A stretch of DNA of 64,000 nt, taken from Raphanus sativus (taxonomy: Eukaryota > Streptophyta > Magnoliopsida > Brassicales > Brassicaceae). Positions 49,052 through 62,121 of this stretch are shown here, in pieces (within the stretch, counting starts at the first letter, position 1; each line of letters starts with the position of its first letter). A program made the translations under genes and the position numbers. The notes beneath the pieces were generated by a model. It worked only from the letters and a program-made list of their open reading frames with translations. It had not been told where the DNA came from and did no database searches. The stretch covers positions 25,443,407-25,507,406 of the forward strand of contig NC_079515.1 in the NCBI RefSeq assembly GCF_000801105.2, read 5' to 3'.

Positions 49052-50443
49052 TGATGTCAGGGCCCAGTTCCACAATAAATTAATAGCATCTTCATATGGA
49101 GACTGTACTCTTCTTCATCTTTCCTTTTATGGAGTTTGAGAATCTATTTTGATCTTCATCTTTGATCACATGATTTGTGTGGAGATTTAATTCCTGAACA
49201 TGTGACACGCAGCTATATTGTTTTGGTCACTCTTTTGGATTTTTGGTTCGTCTTAATATGGGATCATCTATTTTTTCTGCACCAGAGAAGAAAACTATAG
49301 ATTGTTGAAATGAGCATATAACTTGACACTTTTGTTAAGTTGTTTGTTTGTTTGTATATAGGATGATGAGAAGCTATAACACTCTTTAGTTGAAAAAAAT
49401 ACTTTTGAGCAGAGTAGGAGCTGGCCATAAGTAGTGGAAGATCCACAAAAGTTTTGGCGAATCTGTGAATATGCTTTATTAGCAACTTGTAAGCTGCTTT
49501 CTTTTTGGAGTTAAAGGCTTTATCAACGAGGCTTATTGATACAGAGAGAGAGTGAGAGAGCAAAAGTTGTCTGTGCAGTACATATATGTTGATCGTAGGT
49601 AGTACATTGAGTTTCTTTGAAGAATACTTTGAAGGCCCTTAATGTGATTCAACATTAATTTCTGGTTAGGTAGTTAATTGAGTTTCCTAACGTTTATATG
49701 CCTGAATATGCTATCTAACCTACAAAATGTTGTGAGCCAGATGTGGAATCTTGGTAGCTACTCTTGTCATGTTTGACATATTATTGTACAAATACACTGC
49801 ACTGAATCCACTGTGCAGCAATGGATTGTGGGCTCAGCTTTTTATAAAGGTCTTTAAACGTTCATTTGTCCCAGGTTCATTTTACAAAACTTACTATGTT
49901 ATTCACCTGTGATGATAACATAGAGAAGCATCAAATTGATTGATTGCATGACACAAATTCTTTTATTCTTTTAATCCTTGTACTTGGAGCAGAAGAAGTC
50001 TTTTTTTTTTTATTATTCACAGGATACTCATCTAATCAAAGGACATTAAAAGTGGAGATCAAAGACTTAGTGAAGCCATGTCACATTGACTACTACTATA
50101 GTACACTACAAAATCTAAACACATGCTTTGTCTTTTGTTTGTTTTCATGTGGTGCCAAGTTAAATTACATCTTCCAACGTATACATTTAAGTAATAAACA
50201 TTTTACCTTTTGACCAAATGATTTGAAAAAAACAAGAAATAAACAAACATTTAACCTTTTGACTAATCAATGAGGCCAAGCTTTTCACTAAAGAGCAACA
50301 CACTTCCCCACACACACACAGCTTTCTTTCTTTTCGTCTCTCTTCTTCCACTGTCAGATTCTTCTTTTTCATTTCTCTGATCTTCTTTGTTTCTCATTCA
50401 CTTTTCTTTCCTCACAGATCTCTCTCTCTCTCTTCCAACTCTA
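49052..50443. other. intergenic
   Basis: The 3' flank of BADC1 and the promoter of MOL1. A CT-rich leader (50330-50440) precedes the MOL1 ATG. I see no gene, so the DUF399 gene that I recall at this position in Arabidopsis is missing. Confidence 0.45.
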
Positions 50444-53299
50444 ATGGAGTCTAACTGTAAACTCCTCTATGCTTACTTCCATCTCTTCCTCCTCTTCTTC
50501 ACTTCACTAGCACAAGCAGCTGACCCTCAAACAGACTCCCTCCTCACCTTAAAATCACAACTCACCGACAACTCCAACACCTTACAAGACTGGTCCATCA
50601 ACAACAACACCAAACCAGTTCCCTCCTGTTCCTGGTCCGGTATCCGATGCAACCAAAACTCCACCTCAGTCATCTCTATCAACCTCTCCTCCAAAACCCT
50701 CTCCGGAAACCTCCCAGGCACTCTCTTCCTCGTCTTCACCGACCTCGTGGAGCTCAACATCAGCGACAACTCCTTCTCCGGCGAGTTTCCACAAGAGATC
50801 TTCAACATCACAACCCTCAGAAGCCTTGACATAAGCCTAAACAACTTCTCCGGCCCTTTCCCAAACGGTGGTGTCTCTTCCTTAAAGAACCTCATCCTCT
50901 TAGACGCCCTGAGCAACAGCTTCTCAGGCTCGTTACCGACCGATCTCCCTCTCCTGGAGAACCTCAAGGTACTGAATCTCGCTGGAAGCTACTTCACCGG
51001 TTCGATCCCTAGCGAATACGGTTCTTTCAAGAACCTAGAGTTTCTTCATTTAGGAGGGAACTTACTTAGTGGGAACATACCTAAAGAGCTAGGGAATCTG
51101 AAAACTGTGATTCACATGGAGATTGGTTACAACTCTTACCAAGGAGTGATCCCTTGGCAGATAGGTTACATGAGTGAGCTCAAGTACCTAGACATAGCTG
51201 GAGCCAACCTCTCTGGCTTCTTACCAAAGCATTTCAGCAACTTAACAAAACTTGAGTCACTGTTCCTCTTCAGGAACCATCTCTCTGGTGAAATCCCATG
51301 GGAGCTTGGAAGCATCACTTCTCTTGTTAACTTGGACCTTTCAGACAACCATCTCTCCGGGACCATACCTGAGAGCTTTGCAGGTTTGAAGAATCTTAAA
51401 CTGTTGAGTCTTATGTACAATGAGATGAGTGGGACACTCCCTGAAGGAATAGCTCAGCTTCCTTCTTTGGATACTCTCTTCATATGGAACAACTACTTCT
51501 CTGGTTCGCTTCCAAAGAGTTTAGGGATGAACTCTAAGCTTAGATGGGTTGATGTTTCAACCAACAGTTTCCAAGGTGAGATCCCTCAAGGTATTTGCTC
51601 AAGAGGTTTTCTTTACAAGCTCATGCTCTTCTCCAATAACTTCACTGGATCTCTGTCTCCATCTCTCACCAATTGTTCAGCTCTTGTTCGTATCCGCCTT
51701 GAAGATAATGCCTTCTCTGGTGTGATCCCTTTTAGCTTTAGCCAGCTTCCTGATATCTCTTACATAGACCTCTCTAGAAACAAACTCACCGGAGGCATTC
51801 CCCAAGATATCTCCAAAGCTACAAAGCTTGACTACTTCAATATCTCACATAACCCTGAGTTAGGAGGCAGACTTCAACCGGAGATTTGGTCTCTGCCGCG
51901 TCTTCGCAACTTCTCTGCCTCCTCCTGCGGTATCTCTGGCCCTCTCCCTGAGTTTGAGTCATGCAAGTCCATCACTGTTATTGAGCTGAGTAACAACAAC
52001 ATATCAGGGTTCTTAACACCATCTGTCTCCTCTTGCCGGTCTCTTTACAAGATGGATTTAGCTGGGAACATCATTGCAGGTGAGGTTCCTGAGTCATTGG
52101 CTAAGCTTCCACATCTGAAAGTCTTGGATTTATCAGACAATAGCTTGGCTGGTTCCATCCCATCTGACAAAGTGTTTAGATCAATGGGGAAAGAAGCATA
52201 TGAAGGGAATGCAAACTTGTGTGGGCTTCCTTTGAAACCGTGTGCAGCAGCTTACAGCTCCAGGAAGCTTGCGTCTGTTCTAATAGCTTGTCTAGTTTCC
52301 TTTGTAATAATCGTAGCTGGAATCTTGGGGTTGTACTATGTTCTTCATAGAAGTCAAGGACGTTGGAAGATGGTGTCTTTCTCTGGACTCCCTCATTTCA
52401 CAGCAGATGATGTTTTGAGGAGCTTTGAACCACCCGGCGAGGAGCCTCCGCAAGTATCATCCTCGGTGTGCAAAGCAGTTTTGCCTACAGGAATCACGGT
52501 CGCAGTGAGGAAAATAGAATTGCAAGGGAAGAAGAGAGGTGTTGTGTTGAAGGTTTTAACGCAGATGGGGAATGCAAGACATGTGAACCTGGTTAGGCTG
52601 CTTGGTTTTTGTTACAACAGTCATCTTGTGTATGTGTTGTATGATAGTAATAATAACCTGCATACTGGGACTCTGGCTGAGAAGATGAGGACAAAGAAGA
52701 GAGATTGGGTGACTAAGAAGAGGATCATCAGTGGAGTTGCAAAGGGACTTTGCTTCCTTCACCATGAATGTTACCCTGCAATTCCACATGGGGATGTGAA
52801 GTCTAGTAACGTTTTGTTCAATGATGGTGATAATAACAACATGGAGCCTTGCTTGGGTGAGTTTGGGTTCAAGTACATGCTACATTTGAACAAAGGCTTG
52901 GTCTCTTCAGGTAAAACTAACCATGACTGACACATAACGGAAAAATTCTTAGCGTAACTATATACTACTTTCTAACTTTAAACTCTCTAAAATGCAGATC
53001 GTATGGACGATGTAATAAGAGCAGAGCAGCAAAAGGACATTTATAGCTTTGGGGAGCTTGTTTTGGAGATCTTAACAAATGGTAAACTGAGGGATGCCGG
53101 GAGACTGGTACATAACAACAAGCCAAAGGATGTTCTTCTACGAGAAGTATACGCAGAAAACGAAAATGGTTTCGAACAAGAAGTTAAAAGAGTCGTTGAG
53201 GTCGCACTTCTATGCATATCAAGTAACCAGTCTGACCGTCCTTCCATGGAAGATGCACTCAGGTTTTTATCTGAATCACATAGTACTAGGTTGAAATAG
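50444..53299 (+). CDS. MOL1: LRR receptor-like pseudokinase MOL1
   Basis: Two exons (50444-52910 and 52998-53299) encode 922 residues. A signal peptide (MESNCKLLYAYFHLFLLFF) is followed by the LRR N-cap (QTDSLLTLKSQL, SCSWSGIRCN), about 21 plant-type LRRs, and a capping Cys pair (NLCGLPLKPC). One membrane helix lies at about 609-631 (SVLIACLVSFVIIVAGILGL). The kinase domain is degenerate: no Gly-rich loop, HGDVKSSN in place of HRDLK, and GEFG in place of DFG. It closely follows the Arabidopsis MOL1 (MORE LATERAL GROWTH1) I remember, a PXY/TDR-related regulator that restrains cambium activity. The start codon follows a CT-rich leader; an upstream in-frame ATG at 50387 would mask the signal peptide. 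Confidence 0.9.
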
Positions 53300-53652
53300 G
53301 TACTGCAGACAAATTTGAACTGCACATAGTTTCCCTCATATAAAGTATTGTATTGTTTGTTCAAAAAAAAAAGTAATGTACTAAAACATTAGTTGCGTGA
53401 CTTTTATTCGAACCATATGTTATGCTGATGTTGTTCTTGTATTAATTAATGCCTTGGTGCTACTCTTAAAAGTTAAAACTGAGTTTGAATAGAAACACTA
53501 ATGTTCAACAACTCTGAAACAAAGTAATTTAAAGTTCTGAAGCAAAACTTATTAAAGACAAGATCCAAACTTAAACCGACGACAAAAGAAAAAGATAAAA
53601 ACATAACAAAAGGTCTTAAAAGAGACCAAGATCAACACTGTCCGCAGCTTGG
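53300..53652. other. convergent 3' ends of MOL1 and eIF3c
   Basis: Only about 350 bp separate the two stop codons, so both 3' UTRs must share this stretch or nearly touch. No other feature is seen. Confidence 0.6.
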
Positions 53653-56600
53653 TTAAGCTCGAACACCACGGTTAAGACTCACCATACGGGTTGAGCCATC
53701 CATTTGCATACCACCACCTCTGTTTCCCGACCCAGCTCTTGCTGCATATCCTCCTCCTCGGTTCTGGCCCGACCAGTCTCTAGGCTGTCCTGGTCTTCCT
53801 CCATATCCAGATCTGTTGTTACCTTGTCTTCCTTGTCCATAACTCATGTTGTTGTCCTGCCATCTCCCACCACCTGATGCTGCTGCATAGTCCTGATTGT
53901 TGTCCCTTCTCCTCGAACTCAGATCAAGACCACCTCCACCGGTCCTTGCTTCCATTGCCCTTTCATTACTCTCTGCCAAAACCGATAGTTTCTCGGTTAG
54001 CTGGAAAGCCAATGACTGTAATCTGCTGTGTTGCACTTCATGGAAGACGATGCATCGTGTTGGCTGGTCCCAGCTTGCGTGAAGCTCTTCATTGATCATC
54101 ATCTTACTCACAATGCTGTGAACATGTGCTTCGGTGACGTCAAACATCTTAGCCAGCTGTTCAAGGCTCAGGGACTCATAGGAGCTCGAGTATGTGAACA
54201 GGTAAGTCCTTAGAGCCTCTTCCTTGATCCTAGCTTTCACCATGTCGAGGATACTGTCCCGGTTCTTGAGCATTCTCCAGACATCAAGAGAGTTCAAAAC
54301 ATCGAACGCGGTCTGGAAATCTCCTTTGGTCAGGGCTCTGGTGGCTGCCATGACGTGATCACGTACATTTTCGGGTGGTGCATTGAACGCTTGCCTCTCG
54401 CTGATCTCAAGCAGGCGACGGAAATTCTTGCTGATCACTCTGCGTCTGGCTTCAAACGAGTTTGCCGCCATGTTTGGGACTTCAAGTAGCATGGCACCGA
54501 TGAGGTGAACAGCCTCCAGGAGCTCGAGGTTTATGTGCATGTGGTATGGCATTTGCCTTCTCCTCTCCATCCTTTCCTGTTAAATCACCAGATGTTTAGA
54601 TCACATATAAGTATACTGAATGAAACAACATGACCATAAGCATCCATGTTGAAATAGAGAAACAGATTTGTACGTAAAGGAAACAAAAACCCATGCACCA
54701 GAAATATAATACTAGAAACTATTCATACTCAATATGATTAGTCAGACTCATAGTGTCCGTAGTAGTGCTTCAGTCAAAACCATATACTAAACAATTCATT
54801 TTTTTTTCACATTCTATTTGTATCAGAAGATAACAGAAAAGAGTAATACTGAATGAAACAACATGACCATAAGCATCCATATTGAAATAGAGAAACAGAT
54901 TTGTACGAAAAGGAAACAAAAACCCATGCAGCTGAAATATAATACTAGAAACTATTCATACTCAATATGATTAGTCAGACTTATAGTGTTCGTAGTAATG
55001 CTTCAGTCAGAACCATATATTAAACAATTCATTTTTTTTTCACCTGCTATTTGTAATCAGAAGATAACAGAAAAGAGTAATTACCTGTTCGGGTGTCTTC
55101 TCATGGTATCGACTTTGAGAAACGCCTTGGGCAAGTAACTCCCTCACTCTCTGACCAGAGTAGAGTTCGGAGAGGCAGCTATGGGATTCAGTGATCATAC
55201 CAACACGGAAGGCACAAAGGCCAAGCTGCGCCATGGTCCTGTTGAAGAGAATCTGTGTTGAGATATCCATGTGCTGAATGTTGTCTTGGAGATGACTCAT
55301 TAGCAACAAGTCTCTAGCAGTCCCAAAGTTGTCCATTAAGGCATGGTGATAAATATCACATAGCATTGCACGTGCCTTGGTCCGCTCATCTCCATTTCGG
55401 TAGATAAGAGACACAAGAGTATCCATCATTGCTCGGCCACTCTCCGGGAACGTAGGCTTACGGGGAACAACCTCAGGAACAACAATGAATGAAGAAATAG
55501 GTCCACTTTCCTCTTCGGCATCCTCAGCTTCTTCATTTTCTTCAACCAACTCAGCCAGCTTCCTCATAGCTTCATAAACTTCCTGGGGCTTGTAATATAC
55601 TGACTCAACTCGTCTCAAGGCTACCTTAGCAGCAGCTTTGTAATCACCCATCCGCTCAAAGTAGTCCTGGATGTTCTGAGCAAGGGCCAACAACATGGGC
55701 TCATCTCTCAGTCTCTCAACATACTCACGGGTGTGAGGGTCAATGGACTGCAAACTCTTGAAAAACTCAGTATCGATCCTCTCAATGAACGCAACCAAAT
55801 TCCCCCAGACACGGATAGTTCCATCATAATCAGCTGGCTTCGAAGTTTCATTCTCATCAGGTTCGATTGTGTCGTCCACAACGATGTTAGTGTACTTCAC
55901 GAGAATGTCCAGTATGGTGAGCATGTTGAGCACGCATTTCTTCCAGACCTTGATAGGCATATGTCCGGTGAGACCTGGATTCACATCGAACTGAGCTGAG
56001 ATAACGCTGAACAAGATCTCGAGCTTCTGAGCAGGAGTCTTGGCAATCTTGGTCAAGTGTGTAAGCTGATCAACCAAGTCAAAACGAGCAGTCCCCTTCC
56101 TCCCACGAGCAGCCATAATCTCCTTAAACTTCTGGTTGACCCAGTCCCAGGTGATCTCCTTAGGATCTTTACTAAGCAGCTTCTCCATCTGCTTATCTTT
56201 CTTGTTAAGCATAGTCTCCCATCGGTTATCAACAGGCTCATCAACCTCCTCGTCAGTCACATCCCCTTTGCTAACATCATCGTCCTCAAAATCACTCTCG
56301 CCTTCCTCATCGTCATCATCCTCATCCTCTGGCTCATTCTCCTCCTCAACTTCCGGAGCCTCCCTGTACTTGTTGATATCATCTTCGTACAGCTTATTGT
56401 TCTTCTTCAGCTTCTGCCTCATCGCGTTCAACGCCTTGGAGTTGCTAGGACTCATCTTCTTCTTCGCTTCCTTATTAGCCAGAGCCTCGTTCAAGAAATC
56501 CTCAAGCATAACGAGCGTCTTGATGTACAAGGTAGGAGGCTTGACAGCCTCCGTGATCCTCATGACCTTCTCGAGCTGCTTGTTGACCTTGTCGAAATTC

Positions 56601-56932
56601 TCCTGGAGGCTGACCCAATCGTTGATCTTCATAGCGTTCTTCATCTGCTCGACGGTGTGCGTCATCTCCTCGAAACGCTTGTCCTTGGTCGGCTTGATGA
56701 CACGCTTGGTGTCCGTGTCGTCATCGTCGTCGCTGCCGCCCTGGAGGTAACGGTTGTTGATGTCCGTGTTCTGAACCTCCTGGATCTCTTGCTCGATATC
56801 GCTCTCATCCTCGCTGTCACTACCACCCTGTGAACACCAACATAAATCAATTGAGAAACTGAATCTAACAAGAGAGAGTTTTCATGTGTAGCGAAACGAG
56901 AAGCGAACCTGGGCGAAAAAACGTGAAGACAT
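53653..56932 (-). CDS. TIF3C1: translation initiation factor eIF3 subunit c
   Basis: Three exons on the minus strand (56932-56909, 56827-55085 and 54576-53653) encode 896 residues, the usual length. The 8-codon first exon is MSSRFFAQ. The N-terminal part has acidic runs ([36 protein letters not shown]) and the eIF3c N-domain. The C-terminal part has the PCI domain ([36 protein letters not shown]). It ends in an RGG-like Gly/Arg/Asn-rich tail. The protein is a core scaffold of eIF3 that contacts eIF1 and eIF5 on the 40S subunit. Intron 2 carries a 233-bp tandem duplication. Gene order matches At3g56150. Confidence 0.95.
54613..55078. repeat. 233-bp tandem duplication in eIF3c intron 2
   Basis: Copies 54613-54845 and 54846-55078 abut and differ at a handful of positions (for example CATGCACC versus CATGCAGC). 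The second copy ends six bases before the exon 2 donor. Confidence 0.85.
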
Positions 56933-57611
56933 CTTCTTCTTCTTCTTATTTAGCAAGTGAGAGATTAAACCTGAGACACCATAACAAGAGGAGCGATACA
57001 ACCAGTTAGATACGAATCGATCATATAATTTCAGATTCGAACGACTCAATACAGTTTTCAACACAAAATGCTCGAATCGAATCGATCCACACCAAACTTG
57101 AAGCAAAGATGAAGAAGAAGGGAGTTACCTTAGTGGAGATGATGAAGGAAGGTAGATAGATGCCTGATGAGAATCTCTGTGAAGGAGATAAGTGTAGCCG
57201 TCGAGAGCTTTCGATTTCGAGAAATATATATATTATCAAAGGGAATTAGGGTTTTCTAGTAACGAACTAAACCGACGTAGTTCTTAGATGGACTGAACCG
57301 GTCGGTTTGGCATTTATTCGAAATAAATTTACCGTAATTCTAATTGATATCTCAAACCGGTCGGTTTGGTATTTAATTTTGTACGTTACTGCTTGTTAGA
57401 TTATCTATGTAAATTGTGGATTGCTTTGTACAATTAACATTTTTAATCACAGACGGTTTAATTAGTCAGATACAATATTTATACAACGTTTCAGAAAATT
57501 TATACAAATGAATCTCTGCAAACAATAGGACTCGGTCTGAAACAAAACTCCATCAATGATCAACTAGCACAAAACCTTCTCCACAGACATGGGTTTCATG
57601 GCTTCTCTCTC
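56933..57611. other. eIF3c 5' leader and promoter; BASS4 3' flank
   Basis: A leader intron may run from 57128 (donor GTAACT) back into the eIF3c leader. A TAGGGTTT-type telo-box at about 57246-57256 is typical of plant translation-factor promoters. No gene is seen. Confidence 0.45.
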
Positions 57612-60600
57612 TTAAGCTGTCTTTACATCAGTGGAAGATGCATTACTCTTCCGGAGCCATACGTTGACAAGAATTGAATCAATCATGATCTACACATTGC
57701 AGAAATGCATGTTAAACAGCAAGAGTAATATGCACATAGAAGTTTATCATAAATGGACAGGGACAAATACAACTTTTATAACCTGGTTTAAGTGTGCAGC
57801 TACGCAAGGAAGAACCAAAAGCCCTGGTTCACCAAACGCACCACGCAACTGCTCCACCACCGCCACCATTACCGGTAACGTTTTCTATAGGCACGGAAAC
57901 AGAAAAAAACACCGAGCCATGACTTTCAAATTAGATCGGTGCTAAAAGGCAAAAACTTTTATCAGTACCTGGCTTGCGACGAGCAAAACAGCTGTGCCAT
58001 TTCCTTTGGAGTTTTTACTGTTATAATCACCTGAAAGGCCTGAGAGGATGCGGATTGAAAGAGCATTGAATGCTAGTAGAGAAAGATGCAGCAATCTGTA
58101 GAAAAGACATAAAGGTTCTTCTGTCAATTTCTAGCAAACCAGCCACATGTTTTTTAACAACCACACAACTAGAGAACACTCCCCATCTTTTTTTACATGT
58201 TACTATTAAAACCATTCATGCTAGAGAAGAAAGCATACATTCCAATGCCAATGGCGGCAAGAAAAACTTTAGGCTCAACGGATAGTAACAGTGATCTTGA
58301 TCTGCTAACTTGGATCCATGGCACCTAGAACGGTTTCATGAGAATAAGCATAAGATAATGCAATAACAAAGTCAGACAATTTGAAGTAGCCTGAGAGGAA
58401 GTGGTCCATATACTAATGTTTAATCATAACCATATGACTTTCTACTATTTGATTCAAGCTTTGGAATGGCATTAGGCATTATAAATTTCATGGAATTGTT
58501 TACTCTCAAGCTATAGTAAATATCGTAGAGGTAAGGAGAAAGTTTTAACTTTAAGCGAATAAAGACTCAACAATAAGATTCCTGCTACAAAGGATTTTAG
58601 AAATCTTACCAAACTAAGGCAGATTGCGTTCATTCTCGAAAATAGTGTGCGGTTATTGTCAACAAAGTTGGCGAAACCTGTAATCAACAAGAGTTTCATT
58701 GTCACGCTAAGGTGGCTGGCTCCTCAAGTACTGTTTCCAATGGAGTTATGTCATCATTATCATCACTTGTGTTGTGTACCATTATTTAAAAATATTCGAG
58801 ATGACTAACCATAGAGTTTAAATATTCAATTAGTTTCACCAGAAAGGGAAAAGATAACAAATGCGGCTCACCTTTGAATGATTCCCGAATAACCTATAAT
58901 AACACAGATAAACACACAAATACATGTCAAAGCCCCACTCTTAAGTGATAAAATAGCTTTTGGCAACAACCGCCACTGAATATTAAGCTTTCACAATTGC
59001 ACCATATAGTAACAAAGAACAAAAAAGGTAGGACTCACCTTGCCAATGATCAAAGGGACTAAGAGAGTAACTATAAGACTTTTGAATAGTTGGTCAGTGG
59101 GAAACGAAACCCCTACTCCTCCGGCTATATATCTTGATACCCAAAACGGAATCTGATAAAATGGATCAAGCCAACCATGTTAGCACCAGTGACTGAAATC
59201 GTAGTACTCGGTTCTTAAATACAAGACCTTGTGCTATTTTGAAACAAGTGCTTAACAATCCTTAAATAGAACAGGAAGCAATCTGACTAGAACTATCCTT
59301 GATTCATCATGATCAACTCCTAGTTTCAAAGGGGGAACAGACAATATGTACTTACAGTTAAAATGCCTAACAAGTTGGATGCCACAGTCACAGCCAGAGC
59401 AAGAGCAGAATTTCCCCCAGCAAGCTGAATTGGAAACGTGGTAAGTCAGTGGAGCAAGAAAACAATTATGCACAAAATATTGATTTGGTAAATATATATC
59501 AAACTGAGTACGTGTGTGAGGGCAACACCACTTGATAAGGTGGTTGGCATACAGCAAAATATACCTAGCCCTGTAAATAGGTATGATGACATTGTTAAGC
59601 TTTAGAGTCCTCAAATCTCTATTGAGCGTCAATTAAGTGATTAACAGAAGAATAAAGTTATCAAGAGAAAAGACTATAGGGCACTATTATATTTTTCCTG
59701 CCTGTCACTCTTAAATAGAAATTGAATTTATATTCAAGGAACTCAACAAGACATCAATGTGGATGCTGTTGGATACAAAATCGCAAAGGAAATGAGATTT
59801 AGCTCTTTAGTTTGGTCAACCCTGGGTTTTAAATAGCGTGTTGCGAACAATGGCGATGAGGTGCTCGACTCTCGCCAAGCGCCATGGCGAGGCAAGTCGA
59901 TCGCCATGTGTAACACACATGCACAACCGTAATTATATATATTTCTAACTTTGAAGCTATGTTAACCAATTTATGAACACAGTAGAGAGAAACCAAAACA
60001 TCAATTCCATTGATACCTTAAAAGCTTAAAGCTAAAACACCAATCCAAAAGTACTAAAATCTAAAATAACAGAACTAGAAAACCTAAAACTCTAAAATTT
60101 TCGATCCAGAGTTTTGATTCATAAGAAGATATAGTATACGAGAACAGAGATTTAACAGTAAAAGGAAAAAGCTGATGAAGAACTTAGGAGTTGTATAACT
60201 ATAATACAGAAGACTGGATTAGGTTTGTTTATAGATTATATTAGACAGCAGAGCTTACGTAGTAAACTAAGTTGGGTTAGTATCAAAATATGTACAAACC
60301 AAGTTGGTTTGAGAAGAATCAGTGATGCGTCGCTTCTAACGACTTATAAATAATAGTAAAGCGCTTAATAGCGAGCGCCATGTGTGCCTCGCCTGGCCTT
60401 TAGGTGTTAATGCAGTTTACACACCGCTACACTTCGCCACGCGCCATGGCGAGGGAGGCGTTCGCTTTTTAAAACCAAGGGTCAACCAGTATCACTCTGG
60501 TATTTCTCAGAAATTAAAATAGTTATACATGTAAAACTGGTGGCTAGTTATCAAACCAGATACAATGCAAGTCAATCTAAAGCAGTATAAAACCAGGAAA

Positions 60601-61736
60601 GAGCATGATCTTTCGAATATTTTACTTCATTCTATGTTGAAGAGAGAGACAGGGTAACCTGTAACAAGTTCCTGGGGCTGGAGTTGGACTAGCATAACTA
60701 GCCTTGAGAAGGATGGAGTGAGCAACAAAATAGAGGCCTGAAAAGAAAAGCAAGAGATTGTTTGGGCTTACTTATGCAGTAGGACAAACATAAGCTGAAA
60801 AGTAAAACCACTACCAAAAAGATCAAACATTCTGCAAGTCATAAACACAAAGACTGAAGGAAACTAAAGTACATTGGGGGGAAATAACGGGTTTCTACTC
60901 AATCACATTGTCTTATTAGCAGAGGAGATCTAAACTAGAGAAAAGAAGAACCATTAAGAGAAAGTATGAAATCTAAACAGGAATCAAAGCTCATACCAGC
61001 CCGAAGATACCAAGAGGCCATCCTTTCACAGCAGCACCAATCGCTTCAGTACGTAAAGTCAATCCTGTTCCACAACACAGAGCTACATCAACAGGGGAAA
61101 ACAAAGAACTTTGTACATAACAGAATTGATAGAGAATCACACCTGATATAATAAAGATCCCGCATGTGCTGAACTTTGAAAGAGAATATTTGTCAGCAAG
61201 ACATCCAAGAGTTGGGTTTGCAAACCCCAATCCCACACCAGTAACAAGAGCTGCAAACAGTTAACCAACATTGCACAATACATCTAAATGAAACATCAAC
61301 AAGTAAGGCAAAAAAAAAAAACAATAAATCTTGTAAAGAATGGTTAAGCAGAGAGAGTGCATCATTTACCTAGAGGCAAGAAATTATCTGAAGCAAAACT
61401 CAGCAACTCTTTCCCAAAATGATATCTTTTAGCAGAAGCTGAAATGCCCCCTCCTCCTCCATCACCACCACCTACCTATAGAACAAAAAAACAATTTGGT
61501 CTCTAAACAAGTTCATTTCCACATTTTTTAACTAAAGTATAGATCTTGTCAAAAGGGGGCAGTGATAGAGAGACCTTGTCGGAAGGTTGGCACGATCGAA
61601 TGAATCTGGGAACGGTAGGTGTTCGTCTGGCGTAGGGCTCTAGGTAGCGGCGGAATACGAGGGTGCGGCTTCCTGGATACGGTGGTTCGCGGAACCAGGA
61701 AAATGGGTTTCGTGTTGAAGCCAGCATACTGGCCAT
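57612..61736 (-). CDS. BASS4: plastid sodium/metabolite cotransporter, BASS4-type, 14 exons
   Basis: Fourteen GT-AG exons on the minus strand (61736-61575, 61475-61370, 61250-61143, 61064-60997, 60737-60659, 59570-59512, 59424-59356, 59152-59039, 58893-58872, 58677-58610, 58324-58239, 58095-57969, 57884-57783, 57689-57612) join to an open frame of 415 residues. The transit peptide is Arg/Ser/Pro-rich (MASMLASTRNPFSWFREP). The bile-acid:sodium symporter core of about nine to ten membrane helices includes GIFCCMPTTLSSGVALTHL, AGGNSALALAVTVASN and a C-terminal LPVMVAVVEQL with LPCVAAHLNQIM. Exon 9 is only 22 nt. The substrate is not known to me. Intron 5 contains a hAT element. Gene order matches At3g56160. 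Confidence 0.92.
59822..60479. mobile_element. hAT-like element in BASS4 intron 5, 658 bp
   Basis: The ends CTGGGTTTTAAA and (minus) CTTGGTTTTAAA are flanked by perfect 8-bp duplications GGTCAACC at 59814-59821 and 60480-60487. Subterminal CGCCATGGCGAGG-type motifs occur at both ends. An 8-bp duplication indicates hAT. There is no transposase, so it is non-autonomous. It lengthens intron 5 to about 1.1 kb without touching splice sites. Confidence 0.85.
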
Positions 61737-62121
61737 GGGAAGAGTGGGAGTTGTTGAGTTAGAATCAAAACTGAGCCCAAAAAAAAAAAGATAAGATTTT
61801 TATTTTCCAAAGTGTGGCTGCTTTGTTCTGCATTCTAAATACAGAGTTATCAAACCATAAAATAATGTCACCGCCGTAATATAAATTGTGTTAGCATGAG
61901 CTAAGAGATTATAAATAACTTATACTCGTATTAATCGAGAAATAACAGCACCCGACCGAGTTCTGTACTCCAACAGTGTATCCTGGTAATGTGTTTGTTT
62001 GATATATGAGTTTTTTTTCAGGGGTTCAAGCTCGAAACGCTTTATAGTTATTTTGCCAACAAACATGAATGTATTAAGCTAGCATTTTGCTTTTTATGAT
62101 TACATTGTTGTTCTTCTGCAA
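61737..62121. other. intergenic, BASS4 promoter side
   Basis: I see no gene. It is AT-rich with poly(A)/poly(T) runs. Confidence 0.45.

Noticed and set aside
50527..50967. 146-codon minus-strand frame
   Set aside because: Antisense shadow of MOL1 LRR coding; repeat periodicity mirrors the sense LRRs.
56057..56833. Two long plus-strand frames (258 and 204 codons), Leu/Val-rich and Ser-rich
   Set aside because: They are antisense shadows of the acidic, GAG/GAC-rich part of eIF3c exon 2; reverse complements of such codons give Leu/Ser-rich frames without any domain.
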